DNA of 7,048 nucleotides from Lachnospiraceae bacterium (GCA_021153325.1 JAGKTQ010000054.1:1-7048), one strand, 5' to 3'; positions 1 to 5,415 are shown, counted from the first letter of the stretch. Notes: generated from the sequence alone by a model not told the origin. A program made the numbers and translations.

Positions 1-94
1 GTAATAGCCAATAGTATACGCCGCATTGACAGAAATGTCATATGTTTCCTCACTTACAACACATTCAGCTCAACTGTATCTAAACGTAAAACTG
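1..94. other. Flank left of the IS91-like element, no gene called
   Basis: No convincing gene is visible. Plus-strand frame 1 is open from base 1 to a TAG at 166-168, but the translation matches no family I know and has no start or ribosome binding site. It crosses into the mobile-element end, so I treat it as chance. A small perfect hairpin (TGACA, GAAA loop, TGTCA) lies at 27-40. The sequence may be the truncated end of something that begins before the window. Confidence 0.3.
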
Positions 95-111
95 AAAGTG
101 AACAAAATCGC
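95..111 (+). repeat. Left inverted repeat of the IS91-like element
   Basis: aaagtgaacaaaatcgc; its reverse complement recurs at 2515-2531 with a single mismatch. It contains GAAC, the complement of the GTTC that IS91-type elements prefer as target. Confidence 0.6.
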
Positions 112-142
112 TGCGCGATGGCCTGCCAAGTCTGTGGCGCAG
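111..142 (+). repeat. Subterminal hairpin at left element end
   Basis: ctgcgc at 111-116 pairs perfectly with gcgcag at 137-142. Nested inside, tggc (119-122) pairs with gcca (125-128). Foldable, GC-rich termini are typical of elements moved by HUH transposases, which recognise single-stranded DNA structure. A role as the terminal signal is inferred from position next to the inverted repeat. Confidence 0.45.
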
Positions 143-274
143 TTTTTCTATTCCTTCAAAAATAGGCAGTGACAGGATTGTCCCAGGATAGTATTGTTAA
201 AGTACCACCAATAACATACTTCACAAACGGGCGTAGCCCCTATAACTGCCTATGAAAAGAATACCATTTTTAGG

Positions 275-299
275 CTGCTTCCACAAGCAGTTTTATTTT
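275..299 (+). terminator. Terminator-like hairpin upstream of the recombinase
   Basis: ctgctt (275-280), a CCAC loop and aagcag (285-290) form a perfect 6-bp stem, followed directly by ttttatttt. It lies about 70 bp before the recombinase start. It could stop transcription entering the element from outside or act as an attenuator of the recombinase and transposase. The stem is short, so strength is uncertain. Confidence 0.45.
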
Positions 300-355
300 G
301 CAAACGCACCTCCGTGATGGGTAGTTACTGTTGTTTTTATTACTACTTTTTTCAT

Positions 356-360
356 GGAGG
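356..360 (+). promoter_or_regulatory. Ribosome binding site deciding the recombinase start
   Basis: GGAGG ends 6 nt before the ATG at 367. It supports that start over the in-frame TTG at 331, which would add 12 hydrophobic residues and has no comparable site. Confidence 0.75.
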
Positions 361-366
361 TTATTT

Positions 367-1218
367 ATGTACGAATCATATATTAACAAAATCGAAGATG
401 TTGGCAAACTCAGAAATCTGAAGCCGGGCACAATTCGCACTTATAAAAATAATGTCAGAGATTTTCTGAAATTTACCAATAAACACCCTGACGATCTCAC
501 TTGTGAAGATGCAAGAGATTTCCTTTTGTATCTCAAAAATAAAGGAAATAAGGCATCCACTCTCAACAACAAAAATGGCGCACTTGTATTCTTTTACAAG
601 CGTGTTCTAGGAAAACTTTGGGACGATAACCTTGTTCCCAGAGCCATTAATGATTATGCTGTTCCAAAAGTTCTTTCCCGTGCTGAAATAGAAAGATTGT
701 TAGATGCCACACCTAATCTAAAATATAAAGCAATCTTCGCTATTATGTATTCATCTGGCTTACGTATTTCGGAGGTACTTCACTTAAACTATGACGATAT
801 CTCCAGGACAAATATGCAGATTTATATACATGAAAGCAAAACACATACTTCACGTTATGCCCTTTTATCCAAACGTGCACTTGATATTCTTACAGAGTAT
901 TGGTTTCAATGTGGTAGACCCAAGGGAATCCTTTTTCCTAATCAATGGACGGGGGAATATCTCACCCCATCTGCCACAGGATTAGAGTTAAGAAAATCGG
1001 TAAAAAGAGCTGGTCTTCCCAAAGACATTCATTCCCATTGCTTACGCCATAGCTTTGCAACACATCTTCTGGAAGATGGAGTAGATATACGATATATACA
1101 AACATTATTAGGGCATCGTTCCCCTAAATCTACGGAGATTTATCTTCATGTAAGCAATAAAGCATTGTTAGGTGTTCAGAGTCCCTTTGATAAAGAAGCT
1201 GGTGCAACAAATGTGTAA
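367..1218 (+). CDS. Tyrosine recombinase (integrase) of the IS91-like element
   Basis: A 283-residue site-specific recombinase that would break and rejoin DNA through a covalent tyrosine intermediate. Residues ~5-85 form a SAM-like core-binding domain (phage integrase N-terminal type). Residues ~98-265 form the catalytic domain. The full active-site set is visible: R133 (in GLRISEVL), K158, H224 and R227 (HCLRH), H250 (LLGH) and the nucleophile Y259 (TEIYLHV). The length is normal for XerC/XerD-like enzymes. The start at 367 is chosen for the GGAGG at 356-360. Its stop overlaps the transposase start by 8 bp, so the two are probably translated as a coupled pair. In this family of elements the recombinase is thought to be an accessory, perhaps resolving intermediates; its true role is not established. 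It could instead be a host-derived recombinase captured by the element. Confidence 0.9.
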   Translation: MYESYINKIEDVGKLRNLKPGTIRTYKNNVRDFLKFTNKHPDDLTCEDARDFLLYLKNKGNKASTLNNKNGALVFFYKRVLGKLWDDNLVPRAINDYAVPKVLSRAEIERLLDATPNLKYKAIFAIMYSSGLRISEVLHLNYDDISRTNMQIYIHESKTHTSRYALLSKRALDILTEYWFQCGRPKGILFPNQWTGEYLTPSATGLELRKSVKRAGLPKDIHSHCLRHSFATHLLEDGVDIRYIQTLLGHRSPKSTEIYLHVSNKALLGVQSPFDKEAGATNV

Positions 1219-2362
1219 GCCAACTGTACAGGATATCTTTCTACGGTTTTACCCACGATACCTTGACAAATATGTACCTTCACCTCAACAGTCCAAAGTT
1301 GCTAACTGTATCATTAACTGCAAGACCAGTGCTTACGGTGCAAATGTAAGTGTATGTGAGGACTGTGGACATCTGCAAATCCACTATAATTCCTGCCGCA
1401 ACAGGTGCTGTCCCATGTGTCAGGCTCTGCCTAAAGAGAGATGGATGGATAAGCGTCGTGAAGATATCTTGGAAGCCCCTTACTTCCATGTAGTATTCAC
1501 GTTACCACAGGAATTGAATCCTTTGATCTACAGTAACCAGCAGCTTCTCTATGATGCACTGTATCACTGTGTTTCTGCAACTATTAATGAACTGACCGCA
1601 GATGCAAAACACCTTGGGGCAAAAGTCGGTTATATTTGTGTATTACATACCTGGGGTTCAGAAATGAACTATCATCCCCACGTCCATGTCATTCTTCTTG
1701 GTGGTGGCCTGACTGCCAAAAATCAATGGCGTGATAAAGGAGAAGAATTCTTTCTTCCTGTAAGAGTCATGTCAAAGCTGTTTCGTGGCAAATATCTGGA
1801 TATCCTCAAAACACTTTGGAATGAGAATAAGCTTCAGTTTCATGGAAGCAGTGAAAAGTACCGTAACCGATATACTTTCAAGGAACTCCTAAACCTTTGC
1901 TATGAAAAGGATTGGGTTCCCCACTGCAAGAAGACCTTCAACGGAGCACAGTCCGTTATTAACTACCTTGGGAAATACACCCACCGGATTGCCATCAGCA
2001 ACCACCGTATTATCCGCATGGATGAAGATACTGTCACCTACTATGTGAAAGACTACCGTGAAGAAGGTAATTGGAAAGAGTGTACCATATCCGGCATCGA
2101 ATTTATCCGCCGCTTTCTTATGCATGTACCTCCGAAACGCTTTGTCAGAATCAGGCATTACGGCTTGTTGTGCACTAGGACAAAGACCAGACATCTGACC
2201 TTATGCAGGAATCTCCTTGGCTGCAAACGGTATCTTTCAAGGCTGAAAGATATGGAAACACCACAGATGCTTGAAGCCCTCTACGGCATTAAGATTACTG
2301 TCTGTAAATGCTGTGGCGGACATCTTGGAAAGCCTAGGCAGCGGATACCCTTGCGATGTTAA
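1211..2362 (+). CDS. IS91-family Y2 HUH transposase
   Basis: A 383-residue rolling-circle transposase. An N-terminal zinc-binding region (C33, C37, C49, C52, H54, C62, C66, C67, C70) precedes the catalytic core. The core has the metal-binding HUH motif at H157-V158-H159 (within NYHPHVHV) and two catalytic tyrosines, Y252 and Y256, in YLGKY. The Y-x-x-x-Y spacing is the hallmark of IS91-type Y2 enzymes, which nick and join single strands. A C-terminal cysteine cluster (C365, C367, C368, C383) may bind another zinc. The ATG at 1211 overlaps the recombinase stop (ATGTGTAA). Only a weak purine stretch (AAAGAAG) lies upstream, so expression likely depends on translation of the recombinase. An in-frame ATG at 1172 exists but lies inside the recombinase gene and would add 13 residues unlike the family. 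The gene is unbroken. Confidence 0.92.
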   Translation: MCKPTVQDIFLRFYPRYLDKYVPSPQQSKVANCIINCKTSAYGANVSVCEDCGHLQIHYNSCRNRCCPMCQALPKERWMDKRREDILEAPYFHVVFTLPQELNPLIYSNQQLLYDALYHCVSATINELTADAKHLGAKVGYICVLHTWGSEMNYHPHVHVILLGGGLTAKNQWRDKGEEFFLPVRVMSKLFRGKYLDILKTLWNENKLQFHGSSEKYRNRYTFKELLNLCYEKDWVPHCKKTFNGAQSVINYLGKYTHRIAISNHRIIRMDEDTVTYYVKDYREEGNWKECTISGIEFIRRFLMHVPPKRFVRIRHYGLLCTRTKTRHLTLCRNLLGCKRYLSRLKDMETPQMLEALYGIKITVCKCCGGHLGKPRQRIPLRC

Positions 2363-2388
2363 AGTTAGGTACCTATATCTTTTGCAAA

Positions 2389-2404
2389 ACCTCAGAAATG
2401 AGGT
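2389..2404 (+). terminator. GAAA-loop hairpin after the transposase
   Basis: acctca (2389-2394), a GAAA tetraloop and tgaggt (2399-2404) form a perfect 6-bp stem starting 26 bp after the transposase stop, followed by ctattt. It could be a weak terminator for the recombinase-transposase operon or part of the element's end structure. Confidence 0.35.
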
Positions 2405-2457
2405 CTATTTGTCGTGCTTAGATTTACGAAATATATCCTCAACAACATAGGCATAAC

Positions 2458-2482
2458 CTTTACATTTCAATAAAGTGTAAAG
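2458..2482 (+). repeat. Subterminal hairpin at right element end
   Basis: ctttacattt pairs with aaagtgtaaag across a CAAT loop, about ten base pairs with one bulged base. It sits 32 bp before the right inverted repeat, a position consistent with an origin hairpin of an HUH-type element. The function is inferred. Confidence 0.4.
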
Positions 2483-2514
2483 ATTAAAAGTCCATACATA
2501 TCGGCTCCGTTGAC

Positions 2515-2531
2515 GCGACTTTGTTCACTTT
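2515..2531 (-). repeat. Right inverted repeat of the IS91-like element
   Basis: gcgactttgttcacttt is the reverse complement of 95-111 apart from one base. It contains GTTC at 2523-2526, which matches the IS91 target preference at the origin end. Confidence 0.6.
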
Positions 2532-2544
2532 GGCAAAATCAAAC

Positions 2545-2604
2545 GCGGTGCAAACGAAAGGGCAGTTTTTCTATTGTTCAAGACTGCTTTTTCGTTTACA
2601 CCGC
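2545..2604. repeat. Long imperfect hairpin between element and glycosyltransferase
   Basis: Arms at 2545-2566 and 2583-2604 match at 19 of 22 positions (gcggtg-aaacgaaa core) around a 16-nt loop. On the plus strand the inner stem gcagt/actgc is followed by ttttt. The left arm and loop contain gcagtttttctatt (2562-2575), which recurs as a direct copy at 139-152 inside the IS91 element. It may be a terminator between the convergent genes, or a small palindromic repeat or miniature element. The sequence alone does not decide. Confidence 0.5.
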
Positions 2605-2702
2605 TATTGATTGTAGCCTAAAGAAGTTTTGTGTGAATTACAAATGAGAGCTTAATCATTTTCAATGGTTTTTGATATTGCAACAAATAGCCCACTCAAA
2701 TA
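2605..2702. other. Intergenic, nothing recognised
   Basis: AT-rich spacer between the long hairpin and the glycosyltransferase stop, with no gene or clear signal. Confidence 0.4.
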
Positions 2703-3956
2703 TCATGAACGAAGTATCTCTTTAATTTTTTCTGCAGCAACCAACACTCCGTTTTCACTAGAAAGTTGTTTACTAATTTCTTTTGCATTTTTCTGATAAA
2801 CATCAAATTTTAACTCTAAAAGTTTTTTGGCAAAAAGTTCTGCATCCAACTTCTTTAATTTAATAGGTTTAGGACCTACTCCCTTTTCAAAAAGCTGAAG
2901 CCCCCAAAATTCCTGATCTCCCATAAACGGAATAACTAATACAGGTTTGCCAGCTATCAAACTTGCACGGCATGTCCCAATTCCACCATGAATAACAGTT
3001 GCTTTTACTCTCGGAAACAACCAACTATGCGGAATACTTTTTACAACATATATCCTATCCGAATGTTTTATATTTTTAATATTATTATATGATAAATACA
3101 ATATAGCTCGCTCTCCTGCTATTTCTAAAGCCTTATCAATCATAAATACCGTCTGCTCAACATTCTTAAGTGGCATACTTCCAAAACCAATATAATATGG
3201 TTTTGAATTTTCTTTATGCAAAAAATCCGCTAATTCTTTTGGAGGATCGTACTCTATTTCGTTATTTATTTGCCAAAAACCTGTTATAACTTCCTTCTCG
3301 CTCCAATCCTTTGGTTTCTGCAATACGACATCACTATAGGCAAGTAGAGTCACATTACCATTTTCTCTATACTTTTCTAATGGTGGCTTTTTCAATTTAG
3401 GTAAATGCCACTGTGTTTTTCGCAAATGATTTAATTCCTGTTTAAAGCAAAAGTAAAATCCCCTTTCCAACAACTTATGTGAAAAAGAATACAGCCACTT
3501 AGGAATATGAGGCATAATAACACACGGAATTGTTTTTGTTGGAACAGCAGGATTTAGTAAAGTATGAACCATAGGCACATTCATTTTTTCTGCAGCATCA
3601 CTTGCACCATATGGTACCATTGTTGTAATTACTAAATCCGCTCCTTCCATATTCGAATACATTTCTTGCAAATATTCTTTTATTACACTTTTTGACTTTT
3701 TCATGAGAAGAAGCAAAGCACCAACCATATTCCCTTTATTAAACTGAGCTTCCACTTCTGGAATTTTCATCATGGATTGTGGATTTACTGCCTTCAACTC
3801 CCGATATCCCAAATTGTATTTTTGCACCAAACTACAATATACTCTCGGTGCGGAAATAACCACATCATACCCAATTTTTTTCAATTCTATTCCTAACGCA
3901 ATGTATGGTTCAACATCTCCTCTTGACCCCATAGTTGCAATAATAATTTTTTTCAT
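2703..3956 (-). CDS. GT1-family UDP-glycosyltransferase (MGT/sterol-glucosyltransferase type)
   Basis: A 417-residue cytoplasmic glycosyltransferase with a GT-B fold, the usual length for bacterial GT1 enzymes. The N-terminal acceptor half opens with the MGSRGDVEP signature (residues 9-17), typical of the sterol-glucosyltransferase/macrolide-glycosyltransferase group. The C-terminal donor half has IGFGSM (256-261), PHSWLFPR (309-316), the nucleotide-sugar motif HGGIGT (323-328) and FMGDQEFWG (344-352), whose D347-Q348 pair normally contacts the sugar. It transfers a sugar, probably from a UDP-sugar, to a small hydrophobic acceptor. The acceptor cannot be read from sequence: an antibiotic, polyketide, plant aglycone or lipid are all possible. 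The start is supported by AAGGA 8 nt upstream. There is no partner gene in an operon; its surroundings are mobile-element debris, which suggests acquisition by transfer. No truncation is seen. Confidence 0.85.
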   Translation of the reverse strand: MKKIIIATMGSRGDVEPYIALGIELKKIGYDVVISAPRVYCSLVQKYNLGYRELKAVNPQSMMKIPEVEAQFNKGNMVGALLLLMKKSKSVIKEYLQEMYSNMEGADLVITTMVPYGASDAAEKMNVPMVHTLLNPAVPTKTIPCVIMPHIPKWLYSFSHKLLERGFYFCFKQELNHLRKTQWHLPKLKKPPLEKYRENGNVTLLAYSDVVLQKPKDWSEKEVITGFWQINNEIEYDPPKELADFLHKENSKPYYIGFGSMPLKNVEQTVFMIDKALEIAGERAILYLSYNNIKNIKHSDRIYVVKSIPHSWLFPRVKATVIHGGIGTCRASLIAGKPVLVIPFMGDQEFWGLQLFEKGVGPKPIKLKKLDAELFAKKLLELKFDVYQKNAKEISKQLSSENGVLVAAEKIKEILRS

Positions 3957-4001
3957 AGCAATTTCCTTATATCCTAACCATAATATTTTTGATACCCATT
4001 T

Positions 4002-4143
4002 TCACACTATATCATGTGCAAAAATAGTCACATCACTCACTTTTCTTCCGCATTTCTTTTGAATTCTCTGTTGGCAAATAAAATTATTCAAGGTAATATC
4101 TGAAAAAAACATTATTTCGTAACATTCATTCAAATCTTCATCA
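4002..4143 (-). pseudogene. Open fragment on the 3' side of the group II intron
   Basis: An unbroken 46-codon frame on the minus strand runs from the inferred intron end to a TGA at 4002-4004. The product begins DEDLNECYEIMFFSDITLNN and ends FAHDIV, with a mixed, protein-like composition. I do not recognise the family. It could be the C-terminal exon of a gene interrupted by the intron. The obvious upstream sequence at 5349 and above does not join to it in frame, so the rest has been lost or shifted. It ends 45 bp before the glycosyltransferase start. A chance open frame cannot be excluded. Confidence 0.35.
4006..4014 (-). promoter_or_regulatory. Candidate extended -10 for the glycosyltransferase
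   Basis: On the minus strand this reads TG-A-TATAGT, an extended -10 about 50 bp upstream of the glycosyltransferase start. No good -35 box is present at 17 bp, as is usual for extended -10 promoters. It overlaps the end of the exon-like fragment 4002-4143. Confidence 0.35.
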
Positions 4144-4215
4144 GTCGAGTAGACTAATGCCTCACGACACTAGCCCCTCACAAAACTGTACGTGCAGCTT
4201 TCCCGCATACGGCTT
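4144..4215 (-). ncRNA. Group II intron domains V and VI
   Basis: Domain V is the 34-nt hairpin at 4182-4215. It contains AGCCGTATGC and GCACGTAC around a GAAA-type loop, with the catalytic AGC triad kept at 4214-4212. One stem pair is broken (C opposite A, where a G is expected) and the closing pair is A-T, suggesting decay. Domain VI is the hairpin at 4154-4173 (ctagtgtc, GTGA loop, ggcattag). A candidate branch-point A lies at 4150, seven bases from the 3' end. Confidence 0.75.
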
Positions 4216-4234
4216 TTCATAATAACATTCACTT

Positions 4235-4555
4235 CTAAAATAACCTAACATAAATCTTTGGTTGCGCCGACGGATATACTTTTAGCATATCTATATATCC
4301 ATTCCACAGATAGCTTTTCTTGTGACTTCTACGGTTTAACACTTTAAATAAGTATCATTGCACATAATGTAGAAACGAGCTCAATTTATTCATGTTATGC
4401 GAAACACCATAGTATCTGTAATGACCTACCAGTTTCTTGTTTAACTTGGCAATCAATTCTTTTACTGGCAAATCATTGTTCTGATATAGCCATTCTTTAG
4501 TCTGCTTTAGCTTCATAGAAAACTTCTCTCTGTTAGTCTTAAGCTTTACACAGAA
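4235..4555 (-). pseudogene. C-terminus of a group II intron reverse transcriptase/maturase
   Basis: The frame encodes the end of an intron-encoded protein. The segment KLKQTKEWLYQNNDLPVKEL, then KLNKKLVGHYRYYGVSHN and LSSFLHYVQ, is the maturase (domain X) pattern of bacterial group II proteins. After an in-frame TGA at 4355-4357 the same frame continues with YLFKVLNRRSHKKSYLWNGY and ends PKIYVRLF with a TAG at 4235-4237. This is the usual C-terminal tail, just before domain V. The frame is also closed upstream by a TGA at about 4561. The reverse transcriptase core is absent. The protein would bind and help fold its intron RNA; this copy cannot. Confidence 0.8.
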
Positions 4556-4668
4556 ATTTCAAATGTTCTGTTGCTTTCAATCTCTCCGCAAGACTGAAAG
4601 TTGTACGATTATCTTCCGGTTTACATAGCCAAGTCTGTTTATTCTAATACCCTTTTGTTTATTCATTA
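4556..4668 (-). other. Scrambled intron interior
   Basis: Lies between the maturase remnant and the IS66-type end. Short minus-strand frames are open: one of 29 codons starts MNKQKGIRINRLGY, another contains SLAERLKATEHLKFL. I recognise neither, and they overlap in different frames. Probably intron or target sequence after deletion. Confidence 0.3.
4661..4668 (+). repeat. Left copy of 8-bp direct repeat (attcatta)
   Basis: attcatta directly abuts GTAACTATTCAGCACCCC, the putative left end of the IS66-type piece. An identical copy stands at 5167-5174. IS66 elements make 8-bp target duplications, so the length fits. Confidence 0.45.
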
Positions 4669-4709
4669 GTAACTATTCAGCACCCCATTAGAGTACTTTG
4701 ATTTTTTTA

Positions 4710-4743
4710 GTCAAAACAGAGAAAATAAAATTTCTGTTTTGAC
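4710..4743. repeat. Perfect 11-bp inverted repeat in the IS66-type leader
   Basis: gtcaaaacaga (4710-4720) and tctgttttgac (4733-4743) enclose a 12-nt AT-rich loop. It lacks a T-run in the right place on either strand, so it does not look like a terminator. It lies 41 bp inside the putative left end and could be a protein binding site or protect against read-through. Confidence 0.5.
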
Positions 4744-4760
4744 ATTGTTGCACTACAAAA

Positions 4761-4913
4761 AGTGGATAACTTTTTATAAGTATCTTCTTAATCCTTTTTG
4801 ATTGTGGATTACGATAATCCGGCAGCCCTGATGATTGTCTGATATCCTGCTTTTTGTGGATTTCATACTGGATTTATCAGCATCTGCACTTTGTATCAGA
4901 CATCTTATCCACA
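4761..4913. promoter_or_regulatory. Cluster of DnaA-box-like sites in the IS66-type leader
   Basis: One perfect consensus box, TTATCCACA, lies at 4905-4913. Reverse-oriented near matches are agtggataa (4761-4769), tgtggatta (4803-4811) and tgtggattt (4855-4863). They are spaced about 40-52 bp apart. They might tie transposition to the replication initiator DnaA, or simply be repeats read by the transposase. A hairpin ggatta-cga-taatcc (4806-4820) overlaps the second site. Confidence 0.35.
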
Positions 4914-5010
4914 GTCATTTTGACGAAAGGGCAAAATGTTGTAATTCGCCTTTTTTCTCTTTTTCCGTTAAAATAGAAGTATCAAATTTTAGCGAAAGAA
5001 GGTGGTCTGA

Positions 5011-5181
5011 TTGACAAAAGATGAAATGAATGAACATCTATTACAGCAAGTCAATACATTAACATCAACTGTAGATTCTTTGAATGCAACAATCAATGCA
5101 CAGACTCAGTTGATTGCACAGCTTAATCAGACTATCCAGGAACTGAAAGAGCAGCTGAACAAAAACATTCATTATTATTAA
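5011..5181 (+). pseudogene. tnpC: IS66 transposase (tnpC) N-terminal fragment
   Basis: Starts at TTG 5011 behind AAGGTGG (4999-5005) and encodes 56 residues. It is a heptad-rich helix (VDSLNATINAQTQLIAQLNQ) ending EQLKEQLNKN-type sequence (here ELKEQLNKN). This is the leucine-zipper-like N-terminus of IS66 TnpC, normally followed by S-x-N-S-S-K-P-P-S. Here it breaks after residue 52 into IHYY and a stop at 5179-5181. The zinc-finger and DDE catalytic regions, more than 400 residues, are missing, so there is no transposase activity. The peptide could still be translated and form a coiled coil, but a role is speculative. Confidence 0.7.
5167..5174 (+). repeat. Right copy of 8-bp direct repeat (attcatta)
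   Basis: Identical to 4661-4668 and placed exactly where the tnpC reading departs from the IS66 pattern. Confidence 0.45.
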
Positions 5182-5348
5182 TGAAATTCATAAAATGGGA
5201 AATACTTACCTGTGTCTCTTTCATTGTTCCCAAAATAACATAGGCGTGTACAATCCCGTGCTGCATATCAAAGAATGGACAACCCGGAGGGGCAGGTTAC
5301 TTACCCTATTTGAAATAGGACGGCTGGACTACCTACCAGCTCTAGCAC
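5175..5348 (-). ncRNA. Structured segment, possibly 5' domain I of the group II intron
   Basis: No convincing gene. On the minus strand it starts GTGCTAGAGCTGG at 5348, close to the group II 5' consensus GTGYG, and can fold extensively. GTGCT (5348-5344) pairs with AGCAC (5262-5258). Within this lie GCTGG/CCAGC (5322-5326 with 5335-5339) and CCTATT-TCA-AATAGG (5305-5319). It lies on the correct side and strand to be the 5' end of the intron whose 3' end is at 4144, with the IS66 piece inserted and most of the middle deleted. Plausible but not shown. A plus-strand frame at 5195-5389 and a minus-strand frame near 5115-5300 have no known match. Confidence 0.35.
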
Positions 5349-5415
5349 ATTTTTCAATGCACGTTGCGTTTTTATCTTTGCATTTATAATCAAGCCTTGT
5401 GGCACGATTATCTTT
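5349..5415 (-). other. Short segment beyond the putative intron 5' end
   Basis: Spacer between the structured segment and the next coding remnant. A minus-strand frame here (RATRLDYKCKDKNATCIEK) is open up to 5349 and could be 5' exon sequence. It does not join 4002-4143 in frame by simple removal of 4144-5348. Confidence 0.25.

Larger units (their letters stand above)
143..366 (+). other. Leader of the IS91-like element
   Basis: About 220 bp between the element end and the first gene, with no coding frame I would support. It is rich in possible RNA structure. ataggcagt (162-170) is perfectly complementary to actgcctat (245-253), a GGGC-GTA-GCCC mini-hairpin lies near 229-239, and a terminator-like hairpin follows at 275-299. 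This suggests a folded 5' leader that could limit expression of the recombinase. No clear promoter hexamers were found. Confidence 0.35.
2363..2514 (+). other. Right subterminal region of the IS91-like element
   Basis: Noncoding tail between the transposase stop and the right inverted repeat. It holds two hairpins (2389-2404 and 2458-2482). By analogy with IS91, the region downstream of the transposase would contain the origin end where rolling-circle transfer starts. I see no other gene here. Confidence 0.45.
95..2531 (+). mobile_element. IS91-type element with tyrosine recombinase and Y2 transposase
   Basis: About 2.4 kb carrying a tyrosine recombinase gene followed by an IS91-family HUH transposase gene, both on the plus strand and overlapping. 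The limits come from an inverted repeat, aaagtgaacaaaatcgc at 95-111 and its near-complement gcgactttgttcacttt at 2515-2531 (16 of 17 match). Hairpins lie just inside each end (111-142 and 2458-2482). IS91 elements move by single-strand rolling-circle transposition and prefer GTTC or CTTG next to their origin end. Here GTTC occurs at 2523-2526, so the strict 3' end may be 2522 and the strict 5' end 104, after GAAC at 100-103. Family members that carry a tyrosine recombinase upstream of the transposase are known. Both genes are intact, so the element could be active. The exact ends are inferred. Confidence 0.7.
4144..4668 (-). mobile_element. 3' part of a degraded group II intron
   Basis: On the minus strand this holds, in order, the C-terminal end of an intron-encoded reverse transcriptase/maturase, domain V and domain VI. 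It ends with CTACTCGAC at 4144, which fits the group II 3' end rule (AY). Most of the ribozyme and protein is missing and the maturase has a stop inside, so it is not self-mobile. The IS66-type piece starts at 4669, immediately beyond it. Confidence 0.75.
4669..5166 (+). mobile_element. Truncated IS66-type element, left end only
   Basis: Starts with GTAACTATTCAGCACCCC; IS66-family ends begin with GTAA. It continues through a ~340-bp leader into the first ~52 codons of tnpC, where homology to IS66 transposases stops. No right inverted repeat (reverse complement of the left end) is found at the break or anywhere else in the window. A leader going straight into tnpC, without tnpA or tnpB, suggests the tnpC-only (ISBst12-like) subgroup. 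The flanking attcatta repeats suggest insertion as a one-ended piece. Confidence 0.6.

Noticed and set aside
1..168. Open plus-strand frame 1 from the window edge to a TAG at 166
   Set aside because: Translation is not family-like and it runs through the element's inverted repeat and hairpin, which should be a boundary.
331..366. Upstream TTG start adding a hydrophobic 12-residue N-terminus to the recombinase
   Set aside because: GGAGG at 356-360 points to the ATG at 367, and recombinases of this type do not carry a signal or membrane segment.
1889..2194. 101-codon minus-strand frame inside the transposase gene
   Set aside because: Shadow of the transposase reading frame, with no supporting signals.
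3772..4062. 96-codon plus-strand frame across the glycosyltransferase start
   Set aside because: Opposite strand of a well-supported gene; no domain and no ribosome binding site.
4710..4743. 11-bp inverted repeat considered as a terminator
   Set aside because: The T-run lies before, not after, the stem on the plus strand, and on the minus strand the stem is followed by A residues.
5195..5389. 64-codon plus-strand frame starting MGNTYLCL
   Set aside because: No ribosome binding site, no recognisable family, and it lies on the strand opposite a strongly folded, probably intron-derived segment.
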